64,000 bases of DNA. It comes from Vibrio profundi. GTDB lineage: Bacteria > Pseudomonadota > Gammaproteobacteria > Enterobacterales > Vibrionaceae. The notes under the pieces were generated by a model that ran no database searches, was not told the DNA's origin, and saw only the letters and a program-made list of their open reading frames with translations. The position numbers were made by a program, and so were the translations under genes. Position 1 is the first letter of the stretch; every line of letters begins with the position of its first letter. Of the stretch, positions 42,381 through 51,153 are shown piece by piece. The DNA is taken from the NCBI RefSeq assembly GCF_005281835.1, contig NZ_RZIS01000007.1:1-64000 (forward strand). Direction: 5' to 3'.

Positions 42381-44207
42381 TTAGTCGCGGATTTGATAGT
42401 GGTAGCCAAGCCATTGTTTAAACTTTTTCACGACATGCAAACTGTGTCGTAATAAATCGCGCTCAGAGCGGTCCATCAATTTGATGTCGAGGTTGTTGCT
42501 ACTCGACTGCTGAGCGAGCCTTTGCGCTAAACGCCACTTAAAAAACTCTTTGAGCGCTTCACTGAGATTATCTGCGGTGCTGTGCTCCAATACTTTCTTA
42601 TCAACCAACGCCTGAATACGATCAAAGGTGTTCTTTTCGGTGACTGCATATTCCAAGCTTAATGCGCGAATCCCGTGGACAATCGGAAAAATGCCGCCTC
42701 GTTTTATGTCTAACCCCGACTTAGAGCTCTTCACTTTGCCAAACAAAGTGAGTGGGACAGAGAAGTTAATCGCAGGACGGCAAAACTCAGTCAGAATCAG
42801 TTCTTGGCCAGCCATTAACTGACTTAAGTGCTCTTGAATTTCTGGCAATAATTCGCGATTGCCCGCTACGGCATGAGCATCGGCCATTATCGCAATGTCC
42901 ATTACCTTTTCCGGTGTTGCCGATTTGACCCAATGAGATAACTCTTGTTTCCATTCGTGCTGAGTTTTGACCCATTTAGGATTGCTGACCATGACATTGC
43001 CGGGGCACAGCGGATAACCGAGTTGCTGTAGAGTATGAGTTAAGGCATTCATCACCTCAGAACATTGTTGCCAATCTAAACCGTCTTCAATGATGAGCGC
43101 GTTGTCCTGGTCTGTTTTAAGAATCTGCTCGCCACGCCCCTCGGAGCCTAAAACGATAAGGCAGCAGTGGTCATGCAAGGCTGGAGGGACGACAAGCTCA
43201 AAGGCTTTTTCGATGATCTGTTCATTTACTGCGGAAATCAGTTCCATGATAAAGCGAGTACGTATGCCATTGCTTAATAAACTTTCCACCAAGTTACGTT
43301 GCTTATTAGAGGCTAAAGCCAGCTCCTCTACGCTGGTGGCTCGTGCAATGCTTAAGGTTAAAACGTGCGAATGAGTAGAAAAGGCGCTGAGGATTTGGGT
43401 CATGTCGAGCATGCCAATCGCTTGATTACCATCGCAAACCATGACTCGCTTCATTCGGTTACGTGTCATGGTGATCATGGCATTAAATAAAAAGTCGCCC
43501 TCTTCGACGTAATAAACAGGGAATGTAGCGATTTCAGACACTGGAGTATCTAGTTTGCGATTTTCCAGCATTACGGCATGCAGCATATTTGTGCGTGTCA
43601 CTATCGCATAAGGGTGAGCATTAGGGTTTTGTCGAAGGCGTTGGTCGTCTGGAGCCAGTGCCACTAACGCCGAGTCGAGTCCATTATCTTTTAACTGCTG
43701 CGTCACTTGATTAATTGGTGTGCTGGGTTCGAGTAACATTGGCGGGTGGTAAATACTGCGATCGACTTTCGTCAGAATAAATTCTGCGAGGTTCTTCTGT
43801 TCTTTTGCAGCTTCGATAAGTGCTTGGCGACGGGCCAAATTACTGTCGAAGTAGGCAGCGAATTGGCCGTTCTCTTGATACAGTTCGAGAAATACCTGCT
43901 TGGGGAGTAAATAACTAAGCGTGTCTTCCAGCGCTACATAGTGGTGTTTCACTATGCCTTCTAGTTGGCCTCGCACATCAAAAATATCGTCATTAGCGTA
44001 GTGCGCATAGATCTCTTGGCTGTTTTCATCACGTTCTTCTACTGCGCCTTTGATGAGGATATGTAAGTGATGGCAAGCCTTTCCGGCTTCTAGGATGGTT
44101 TCTCGGTCGCGATAATATGCGACATCTAACGAAGATCTGAGCCTGAGTTGCTGGCTTTCGGACAAGCGGTCGAAAGGGGGAGACTGCATATTGAATTTGT
44201 CAGGCAT
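42381..44207 (-). CDS. cNMP-binding/CBS/DUF294 putative nucleotidyltransferase
   Basis: The 608-residue soluble signalling-type protein has four parts: a cyclic-nucleotide-binding-like domain (about 10-130), a CBS pair (about 155-290), a DUF294 nucleotidyltransferase fold, and a DUF294 C-terminal substrate-binding domain. The transferase fold carries GSEGRGEQILKTDQDNAL, with the G-S and D-x-D of GlnD-like enzymes. It may transfer nucleotides to a protein in response to ligands, but the target is unknown. I use the ATG at 44207; the frame extends 14 codons to a TTG. It pairs with the downstream exonuclease. Confidence 0.85.
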   Translation of the reverse strand: MPDKFNMQSPPFDRLSESQQLRLRSSLDVAYYRDRETILEAGKACHHLHILIKGAVEERDENSQEIYAHYANDDIFDVRGQLEGIVKHHYVALEDTLSYLLPKQVFLELYQENGQFAAYFDSNLARRQALIEAAKEQKNLAEFILTKVDRSIYHPPMLLEPSTPINQVTQQLKDNGLDSALVALAPDDQRLRQNPNAHPYAIVTRTNMLHAVMLENRKLDTPVSEIATFPVYYVEEGDFLFNAMITMTRNRMKRVMVCDGNQAIGMLDMTQILSAFSTHSHVLTLSIARATSVEELALASNKQRNLVESLLSNGIRTRFIMELISAVNEQIIEKAFELVVPPALHDHCCLIVLGSEGRGEQILKTDQDNALIIEDGLDWQQCSEVMNALTHTLQQLGYPLCPGNVMVSNPKWVKTQHEWKQELSHWVKSATPEKVMDIAIMADAHAVAGNRELLPEIQEHLSQLMAGQELILTEFCRPAINFSVPLTLFGKVKSSKSGLDIKRGGIFPIVHGIRALSLEYAVTEKNTFDRIQALVDKKVLEHSTADNLSEALKEFFKWRLAQRLAQQSSSNNLDIKLMDRSERDLLRHSLHVVKKFKQWLGYHYQIRD

Positions 44208-44430
44208 GATCGTGTCACTAGCTAGAAGGAGGTAGGTCCAGTCTGACAAATCCTGCTTGAAGCTCCAGACGACTTTAGTCTAATCAGTCTAAATTCAGGG
44301 AGTGGGGGGGATTTAAGCGGTTATTTCTAATAAGGAAACAGAGCGTCGCCAATTATTCCCTTTTTTAGAGAAAGGAAGGTGGGCATAATTCATTCGGCTT
44401 TTTCCGTTTTACATTTTAGCAGGTTAATCG

Positions 44431-45603
44431 ATGCGTCATCCTTCTCCACATGGCTGGATATCTCAATACTTTATAGGTTTCTTTTTTGCCTACGGTGTTT
44501 ATTTGCCGTTTTGGGCGTTGTGGTTTGAAGACCAAGGGGTGACACCAAGTGATATCGGTCTGCTGATCGGTATTGGATTTGCCACGCGTTGTGTCGCGAA
44601 TATGGTGTTGACGCCACGCATCCATAAAGTGGAACACTTAATGCCTGCGCTGCGCTGGTTAAGTGCAGCCGCTCTTATTTTTATTGGCTTCCACTTTTTT
44701 ACTGGGGGTGACTTCTGGCTGATGGCATTGGCCACGGTACTATTCAATCTATGTTGTGGGCCGATTGTGCCGCTCTCCGATGCCATGGCGAATTACTACA
44801 GCCGCTTAAAGCTGCTTGATTATGGGCGTACACGTTTATGGGGCTCGATAGCGTTTATCGCTGGTTCCACCGTTGTGGGGTTCCTGGTGGCTGAATTCGG
44901 TACCAGTATGATCTTGTACACCGCATTGGCTGGCGTGTTGTTCTCATTATTGGTGGGTTTACGAAATCCAAATGTGATGCCGGAAACCAAGTCTGAAGAA
45001 GTGGCTGAAAGACCGAAGCTATCGCAACTGCTACGAGAACCGTCAGTGGTGAAGTTTTTAACCTTAGTGGCGCTTATTCAAGGTAGCCACGCGGCGTATT
45101 ACAGCTTCAGTGCGATCTACTGGAAAGAGGCGGGGCATTCAGAGGCAATTATTGGCTACTTGTGGAGTCTAGGCGTGGTCGCAGAAGTCGCGATATTCGC
45201 TTTTAGTAAGCGTTTGTTCTCTGGTTGGACATTGAGAGCTCTGTTTGTTGCGGCTTCAATTGGCGTGATGATGCGCTGGGGAATTACGGCGTCGACGACG
45301 ACGATTTTTGCTCTGGTTGCTGTTCAGTTATTACACGGTGTGACCTTCGCGATGGCGCATATTGCTGCAATCCAATACATTCAATCGGAAGAGGCCAGCA
45401 AAATGGTGGCGTTACAAGCTTTGTATAATGCGATTCCACTAGGTGCGTTTATTGCTTTGATGACCACCTTAAGTGGTTGGGGTTATGAGCAGTGGGGCGC
45501 GAATGTTTTCTGGGGAATGGCTGCTATGGGTGTGCTGGCCTTATTCGTTAAAGTCGACAGCAGAAGTAATGTCACGGAATTAGAGCCTAAAGCACAGAAT
45601 TAG
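44431..45603 (+). CDS. MFS transporter, HcaT/LacY-like
   Basis: This inner-membrane transporter has 390 residues and 12 predicted spans. It closely resembles E. coli HcaT in GVYLPFWALWFEDQGVTPSDIGLLIG, LLDYGRTRLWGSIAF and LIQGSHAAYYSFSAIYW. HcaT is a putative 3-phenylpropionate carrier of the nucleoside/oligosaccharide:H+ symporter superfamily. No aromatic degradation genes lie nearby, so the substrate here is open. It is divergent from the DUF294 gene and ends at its own terminator. Confidence 0.87.
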   Translation: MRHPSPHGWISQYFIGFFFAYGVYLPFWALWFEDQGVTPSDIGLLIGIGFATRCVANMVLTPRIHKVEHLMPALRWLSAAALIFIGFHFFTGGDFWLMALATVLFNLCCGPIVPLSDAMANYYSRLKLLDYGRTRLWGSIAFIAGSTVVGFLVAEFGTSMILYTALAGVLFSLLVGLRNPNVMPETKSEEVAERPKLSQLLREPSVVKFLTLVALIQGSHAAYYSFSAIYWKEAGHSEAIIGYLWSLGVVAEVAIFAFSKRLFSGWTLRALFVAASIGVMMRWGITASTTTIFALVAVQLLHGVTFAMAHIAAIQYIQSEEASKMVALQALYNAIPLGAFIALMTTLSGWGYEQWGANVFWGMAAMGVLALFVKVDSRSNVTELEPKAQN

Positions 45604-45658
45604 CCCGTACTGATTGTGTTCAATATCCATCCTTAGTTAAATGAAACCAAGCATAATG

Positions 45659-45683
45659 AAAGCCTGCGTATTGCAGGCTTTTT
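45659..45683 (+). terminator. Terminator of the MFS gene
   Basis: AAAGCCTGC and GCAGGCTTT close a GTATT loop with further T. It sits 16 bases before crbS, so crbS probably starts from its own promoter or by read-through. Confidence 0.88.
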
Positions 45684-45699
45684 CATAAGGATTTGGTGA

Positions 45700-48600
45700 A
45701 TGCAAGGTTGGATCGTAGTACCAGTATCCCTCGCGTATTTAGGGGTACTGTTTCTTATTGCTTGGTATGGAGACAGACAAACGCGTTGGTTGTCGCGCTG
45801 GCGACCTTGGATCTACAGTTTGTCGATTGCTGTGTATTGTACGTCGTGGACTTTCTACGGCACGGTAGGGCAGGCGAGCAATAACCCTTGGTCCTTTTTA
45901 CCCATCTATATCGCTCCGATTTTAGTCTTCACTTTTGGTTGGCGGATACTCGCCCGGTTGATCCTTATCGCTAAGCGCGAACACATCACGTCTATTGCCG
46001 ATTTCATCGCGGCCCGTTATGGAAAATCTCAAGGGCTGGCGGTCGTGGTAACCCTTATTGCCGTGGCTGGGATATTGCCTTACATCGCATTGCAGCTTCG
46101 TGGTATCACCATGGGCTTGGACATTGTCGCACCGAATTTGGCGGCTGACTTTGGCTATCAGGATTATCACGTGTCTTGGTTTGTGGTGGGAGCGTTAGCT
46201 ATTTTCACCATGCTATTTGGTACGCGACATATTGATAATACGGAACATCACCGCGGTATGATGATGGCGGTTGCCTTTGAGTCAATCGTTAAACTGGTGG
46301 CGTTCTTATGTGTGGGTATTTTCATTATTTACTTGGCGTGGAATCACGACACCGTCAACTTACTTGAAGTAGCCTCTGCGACTTACGAATCTCCTAATCT
46401 TCCCACCCTAGCCATTCATACCGTGTTGACGATGTTGGCGATTGTCTGTTTACCGCGCCAATTCCATACCATGGTGGTGGAAAATGAACGCCCGCAAGAT
46501 CTGCATACTGCGCGCTGGTTGTTCCCGGTTTACCTGATCCTCATGGGGCTGTTTGTTCTGCCAATTGCATGGGCTGGTCAAGGATTATTGAGCGGCTCAT
46601 CAGCCGATACTTATGTGATTAGTGTACCGATGGAAGTGGGGGCGAATCATATCGCATTGCTTGCCTTTTTAGGTGGTACATCGGCGGCGAGCGGGATGGT
46701 AATTGTATCCACCATTGCACTGGCGATCATGGTGTCTAACGACTTAGTTATGCCTTTGCTATTACGCCGAATGCGTTTAACGCAGCGTAATCATCGCCAC
46801 TTCTCCGGGCTACTTTTGGTTATTCGTCGTGGATTGATCTTGTTGCTTTTGCTCGGCGCTTGGGGCTTTTACCAAGCATTAGATAGCATCCACTCACTGT
46901 CGGCGATTGGCTTCTTGTCATTTGCAGCGATTACTCAGTTTGCCCCGGCATTAATTGGCGGTATGTATTGGCGCACGGGTAACCGAAAAGGGGTCTACGT
47001 TGGCCTGATGTTCGGTTTCCTAATTTGGCTGATCACATTGATGAGCCAAACTGACATGCTGGCCGGGGATGGTGAAACCAACCCATTGCTGTGGATAGTG
47101 ACGCCACCGGACTTTTTGAGTAGCTGGGATATTCGAAGCTCAGACTGGGGGATCGTGCTGAGTGTCAGCGTCAATACACTTTGCTATGTATTGGTTTCTT
47201 TAGTGACCCGCTCAAGCCTAAGTGAACGCTTACAATCGGCGTCATTTGTCGGCACTCCTTTGCCAGAAAGCGAAAATATCAGTTTGTACCAAAGCCGAGT
47301 AACGGTGGCTGAATTAGAAATGCTTGCATCTCGATTTGTTGGTCGCACAAGGGCTAAAAGTGCATTTAGTACCTATTGGCAGCAGCAAGAGGAAGTACTG
47401 TTGCCCAATCAGCAGGCCCCTGCAAGTCTGATCCGCCATGCAGAAAGAGTATTGGCTGGGGTGTTTGGTGCATCGTCAGCTAAGTTAGTGCTTACTTCTG
47501 CATTGCAGGGCAGAAATATGCAGCTTGAAGAAGTGGCAACGATCGTTGATGAAGCGTCTGAGCTGTATGATTTTAGTCGTGGGTTACTGCAAGGCGCGAT
47601 TGAACATATTGGTCAAGGCATAGCGGTAATTGATAAACAAATGCGGCTGGTGGCTTGGAACCAACGTTATTTGGAACTGTTTGAATTCCCTCCTGGTTTA
47701 ATTCAGGTAGGTCGCCCGATTGCAGATGTGATTCGCCACAATGCGGAGCAAGGTCTCTGTGGCCCAGGAGATCCAGAAGACCATGTTCGTCGCCGTGTAT
47801 TCCACTTAGAGCAAGGCACGCGCCATACCTCTTCTCGTATCCGCCCTGATGGCCGAGTGATAGAAGTGCAAGGAAACCCAATGCCGGGGGGCGGGTTTGT
47901 GATGAGCTTTACCGATATCACGGTCTTTAGGGAAGCGGAGCAAGCGCTGAAAGAAACCAATGAAAGTTTGGAGTTTCGAGTGCATGAACGTACCCAAGAA
48001 CTGGAAAAGCTGAATCATAGGTTAGTACGAGCCACGCAAAAGTCTGAACACGAGTCTCAGTCAAAAACTCGCTTCTTAGCTGCGGTGAGTCATGACTTAA
48101 TGCAGCCTTTGAATGCAGCTCGGTTGTTCGCTTCTTCGTTATCCGAAGTGGCGAAAGAGCAAGAAGTGAAACAGTTGTCTTCGCATATCGAAAGCGCACT
48201 AGGAGCAGCAGAGGACTTGATTGGCGACTTGCTTGATATTTCTCGATTGGAGTCTGGCAAGCTGGAAGTCAATGTACACGGCTTCGCCATTAATGATGTG
48301 TTTTCTAATCTCAATGCCGAATTCAGTGCGCTGGCGAAACAACAGAAAATCGACTTTGAGATGATTCCATCGACACTGTTTGTGAAGTCCGATCCGAAGC
48401 TGTTACGCCGAGTGATTCAAAACTTCTTAACGAATGCGTTTCGCTATAACCCGCAAGGTAAGGTGATATTGGGTGCTCGACGCGTTAATGGACAAGTACG
48501 GTTGGATGTGTGGGATAACGGTACCGGGATAGACGAAGATAAGCAGCAGGAAATCTTTGAAGAATTCACCCGAGGCAGCCAAGTTCGTTCAGACCAAGGG

Positions 48601-49131
48601 TTAGGGCTAGGACTCGCGATTTCAAAAGGCATCGCTCACGTACTTGGCCACCAGATATCGATGCGCTCATGGCCGGGGCAAGGTAGTGTATTTTCACTCA
48701 CTTTGAATCGTGCCGATAAAGTGGTTGCTTCGCCTCAAGCAGTGGTTGCTGCGCCAAGCGGTGAGCTTGATCATTTGAAAGTACTTTGTGTCGATAACGA
48801 AAGCGATATTTTAGTCGGGATGGAAAACTTGATTGGCCGCTGGGGCTGCGAAGTAAAAACGGCTCTAGACTTAGTTGATAGCCTAAAAGCACTGGAAGAT
48901 GATTGGGTGCCCGATGTGATTTTCTCTGATTACCGACTCGATAACGGTCGTACGGGGTTAGAAGTTTTACAGCAATGTAGGCTTCGCTTAGGCGATAAAT
49001 TTGAAGGGGTGATCATCAGTGCCGATAGGACCGATGAAATGATGTCGGCGATTAAAGGCAATGGTTTTGGCTTTATTCCTAAGCCAGTCAAACCATTGAA
49101 ATTGCGTTCAATCTTGAATCGAGTAGCTTAA
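45700..49131 (+). CDS. crbS: Hybrid sodium/solute symporter-histidine kinase CrbS
   Basis: CrbS is the membrane sensor of the Vibrio acetate switch and signals to CrbR, which activates acs. The 1143 residues contain an N-terminal Na+/solute-symporter domain with about 13 spans (to about 520). They are followed by a linker, a PAS domain (about 625-745), a coiled coil, a histidine kinase with H798 in VSHDLMQPLN, an ATPase domain (DNGTGIDE, QGLGLGLAISKG), and a C-terminal receiver with D1077 in FSDYRLD. All catalytic residues are present. The symporter may act as the sensor as well as a transporter. Confidence 0.92.
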   Translation: MQGWIVVPVSLAYLGVLFLIAWYGDRQTRWLSRWRPWIYSLSIAVYCTSWTFYGTVGQASNNPWSFLPIYIAPILVFTFGWRILARLILIAKREHITSIADFIAARYGKSQGLAVVVTLIAVAGILPYIALQLRGITMGLDIVAPNLAADFGYQDYHVSWFVVGALAIFTMLFGTRHIDNTEHHRGMMMAVAFESIVKLVAFLCVGIFIIYLAWNHDTVNLLEVASATYESPNLPTLAIHTVLTMLAIVCLPRQFHTMVVENERPQDLHTARWLFPVYLILMGLFVLPIAWAGQGLLSGSSADTYVISVPMEVGANHIALLAFLGGTSAASGMVIVSTIALAIMVSNDLVMPLLLRRMRLTQRNHRHFSGLLLVIRRGLILLLLLGAWGFYQALDSIHSLSAIGFLSFAAITQFAPALIGGMYWRTGNRKGVYVGLMFGFLIWLITLMSQTDMLAGDGETNPLLWIVTPPDFLSSWDIRSSDWGIVLSVSVNTLCYVLVSLVTRSSLSERLQSASFVGTPLPESENISLYQSRVTVAELEMLASRFVGRTRAKSAFSTYWQQQEEVLLPNQQAPASLIRHAERVLAGVFGASSAKLVLTSALQGRNMQLEEVATIVDEASELYDFSRGLLQGAIEHIGQGIAVIDKQMRLVAWNQRYLELFEFPPGLIQVGRPIADVIRHNAEQGLCGPGDPEDHVRRRVFHLEQGTRHTSSRIRPDGRVIEVQGNPMPGGGFVMSFTDITVFREAEQALKETNESLEFRVHERTQELEKLNHRLVRATQKSEHESQSKTRFLAAVSHDLMQPLNAARLFASSLSEVAKEQEVKQLSSHIESALGAAEDLIGDLLDISRLESGKLEVNVHGFAINDVFSNLNAEFSALAKQQKIDFEMIPSTLFVKSDPKLLRRVIQNFLTNAFRYNPQGKVILGARRVNGQVRLDVWDNGTGIDEDKQQEIFEEFTRGSQVRSDQGLGLGLAISKGIAHVLGHQISMRSWPGQGSVFSLTLNRADKVVASPQAVVAAPSGELDHLKVLCVDNESDILVGMENLIGRWGCEVKTALDLVDSLKALEDDWVPDVIFSDYRLDNGRTGLEVLQQCRLRLGDKFEGVIISADRTDEMMSAIKGNGFGFIPKPVKPLKLRSILNRVA

Positions 49132-49161
49132 TTTTAGATACGCTGCTGTTATCGAAAATTT

Positions 49162-49190
49162 AAAGGCCTCATACGAGGCCTTTGTTCTTT
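49162..49190. terminator. Bidirectional terminator, crbS and fumC
   Basis: AAAGGCCTC and GAGGCCTTT close an ATAC loop between the convergent genes, with T-rich sequence on the plus side. Confidence 0.85.
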
Positions 49191-49195
49191 TGAAC

Positions 49196-50581
49196 TTAGT
49201 CAGCGATGCCGCCTTGCGTGAGTTTTGCAGGATCGAGTAAACGGGCTAATTCGTCACGGTTTAGATCGGTTTCTTGCTCTGCTACATCGAGAATTGGTCG
49301 ACCTTCTTTATAGGCTTTCTTGGCGATATCCGCCGCTTTTAAATAACCAATCACGGGATTAAGTGCAGTCACTAAGATCGGGTTCTTAGACAAAGCGAGA
49401 TCTAGATTATCTTGACGGACTTTAAAGGTGGTGATGGCTTTGTCTGCCAAGGCAGTAGAGCTGTTCGCTAATAATTGAATACTTTCTAGTACGTTGTGGG
49501 CAATGACTGGCAGCATCACGTTGAGCTGGAAGTTGCCCGATTGACCGGCGACTGTGATTGTGGCGTCATTACCAATCACTTGCGCAGCGGCCATAGCGGC
49601 TGCTTCCGGGATCACTGGGTTTACTTTACCCGGCATGATGGATGAACCTGGTTGAAGCGCTTGCAGTTCAATTTCACCTAAGCCAGCTAATGGGCCTGAG
49701 TTCATCCAGCGAAGATCGTTGGCGATCTTCATGATCGCTACCGCGGTAGTTTTAAGTTGGCCGGATAGGGCGACGATCGCATCTTGGCTGCTTAGATTAA
49801 AGAAGAAATTTTCACTGGCTGTGAAGCTAAGTTTGGTGGCTTGCGACAAGCTATCGGCAAATTTAGCAGTAAAACGTGGATCGGCGTTGATCCCTGTTCC
49901 TACCGCTGTGCCACCTTGAGCGAGCGCTTTGACAGACTTCAGGCTACCTTCAATACCTTGCTTAGCATGTTCAACTTGGAACTGCCAACCGCCAAGCTCT
50001 TGCGCGAAGGTGACTGGCATCGCATCCATCAAATGTGTACGGCCTGTTTTCACTACATCGGCTAGCTCTTGCTGTTTGTTTGCTAAGGCGGCAGATAAAT
50101 GAGTAAGCGCAGGAAGCAACTGCTTCTCGATGGTTAAGGCGACACTTACCTGGATGGCAGTGGGCACGACATCGTTACTGCTTTGACCCATGTTAACGTG
50201 GTCATTTGGGTTCACTTGTCCGCCAAGTTGTAAAGAGGCCAGAGTGGCAATCACTTCATTGGCGTTCATATTTGAACTTGTACCTGAACCGGTTTGGTAG
50301 ACATCAATGGGAAAGTGCTCTAAATGCTCGCCATCAATGATTTCTTGGCTGGCGTCGATGATTGCGCCTGCGATATCGCCTTCTAGTAACCCGAGCTCAG
50401 CATTGGTGGCGGCAGCGGCTTGTTTCACATAAGCCAGTGCTTGGATGAAGCTGTGTGGCATGGTGTGATTGCTAAACGCGAAATTGTCGACTGCACGTTG
50501 GGTTTGAGCTTGGTAAAGCGCATTAGCGGGAACTTTCACTTCCCCCATGCTGTCTTTTTCAATTCGGTATTCTTGGGTCAT
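49196..50581 (-). CDS. fumC: Fumarate hydratase, class II (iron-independent)
   Basis: FumC interconverts fumarate and malate without an Fe-S cluster. The 461-residue superfamily member carries GSSIMPGKVNPV and the N-terminal EKDSMGEVKVPANALYQAQTQRAV. It starts 12 bases after the fagA-like gene, so both are driven by the Fur-box promoter. This matches the Pseudomonas fagA-fumC-sodA arrangement, in which FumC replaces iron-dependent fumarase under iron limitation. The sodA gene is separate here, at 61392-62006. Confidence 0.96.
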   Translation of the reverse strand: MTQEYRIEKDSMGEVKVPANALYQAQTQRAVDNFAFSNHTMPHSFIQALAYVKQAAAATNAELGLLEGDIAGAIIDASQEIIDGEHLEHFPIDVYQTGSGTSSNMNANEVIATLASLQLGGQVNPNDHVNMGQSSNDVVPTAIQVSVALTIEKQLLPALTHLSAALANKQQELADVVKTGRTHLMDAMPVTFAQELGGWQFQVEHAKQGIEGSLKSVKALAQGGTAVGTGINADPRFTAKFADSLSQATKLSFTASENFFFNLSSQDAIVALSGQLKTTAVAIMKIANDLRWMNSGPLAGLGEIELQALQPGSSIMPGKVNPVIPEAAAMAAAQVIGNDATITVAGQSGNFQLNVMLPVIAHNVLESIQLLANSSTALADKAITTFKVRQDNLDLALSKNPILVTALNPVIGYLKAADIAKKAYKEGRPILDVAEQETDLNRDELARLLDPAKLTQGGIAD

Positions 50582-50593
50582 GTTCTATCCTTG

Positions 50594-50974
50594 TTAGCCA
50601 AGTGGTGCTTGGACTTGTTTTAATGTGGTTTGTAGAGTTAAGTATCGTTGATCGCCGTCGATTTGCTGGCAGTAATGGCGTTTCAAACTGAATAGCGGTG
50701 AGTGGATTGAATCGAGGCACATTTGGCGGAAAGCCAGGCTGTGATGAGGAGACTCAATAGCATCAATTAAATGGAAGAAGACTTGGCGCAGGAAAAGTTC
50801 GCATAACAATAGGTTTTCGTGCTCGGCATGCTTCTCATAATAGGATGCGAGCGTTAACCCCCAGTGAATGTACTCCTGAATAATATCGGGTTCAAAACCC
50901 ACAGGTGTTATAGGCTGAGTAAAACGATCTTGCGCTTTGTAAAACATTGAATAGAGAATTTGTTGTTCTTCCAT
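50594..50974 (-). CDS. FagA-like protein encoded before fumC
   Basis: The 126-residue, mostly helical protein has no recognisable catalytic motif. Visible features are aromatic and histidine-rich stretches (IHWGLTLASYYEKHAEHENLL, FRQMCLDSIHSPLFSLKRHYCQQ). Its position directly before fumC and its Fur box 22 bases upstream suggest the Fur-associated FagA of Pseudomonas. The assignment rests on context and size, so function remains unknown. The AGAGG site is good. Confidence 0.6.
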   Translation of the reverse strand: MEEQQILYSMFYKAQDRFTQPITPVGFEPDIIQEYIHWGLTLASYYEKHAEHENLLLCELFLRQVFFHLIDAIESPHHSLAFRQMCLDSIHSPLFSLKRHYCQQIDGDQRYLTLQTTLKQVQAPLG

Positions 50975-50995
50975 AAAAACCTCTCGATAATGTAA

Positions 50996-51010
50996 TGATA
51001 ATTATTATCA
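50996..51010 (-). promoter_or_regulatory. Fur box upstream of the fagA-like gene and fumC
   Basis: TGATAAT-T-ATTATCA is a perfect 7-1-7 palindrome, the core Fur-binding motif. It lies 22 bases before the start codon and overlaps plausible promoter elements, so Fur with iron should repress. Confidence 0.85.
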
Positions 51011-51046
51011 ATTGGATTTTTAAAAACAACCTCTTTTTAGAAAAGA

Positions 51047-51075
51047 AAAAGCCGATGCATTGGGCATCGGCTTTT
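51047..51075 (-). terminator. Terminator of yjcH-actP
   Basis: AAAAGCCGATGC and GCATCGGCTTTT form a 12-bp stem with a 5-base loop, followed by TCTTTT on the minus strand. It lies downstream of actP and keeps the Fur-controlled unit separate. Confidence 0.85.
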
Positions 51076-51153
51076 GAGCTTGGTTTCAGTTTAAACCCCT
51101 ACAATCTAAACTGAATTTTTGAGCAGTATGATGTGGCTTGGTTACCGATCGGT

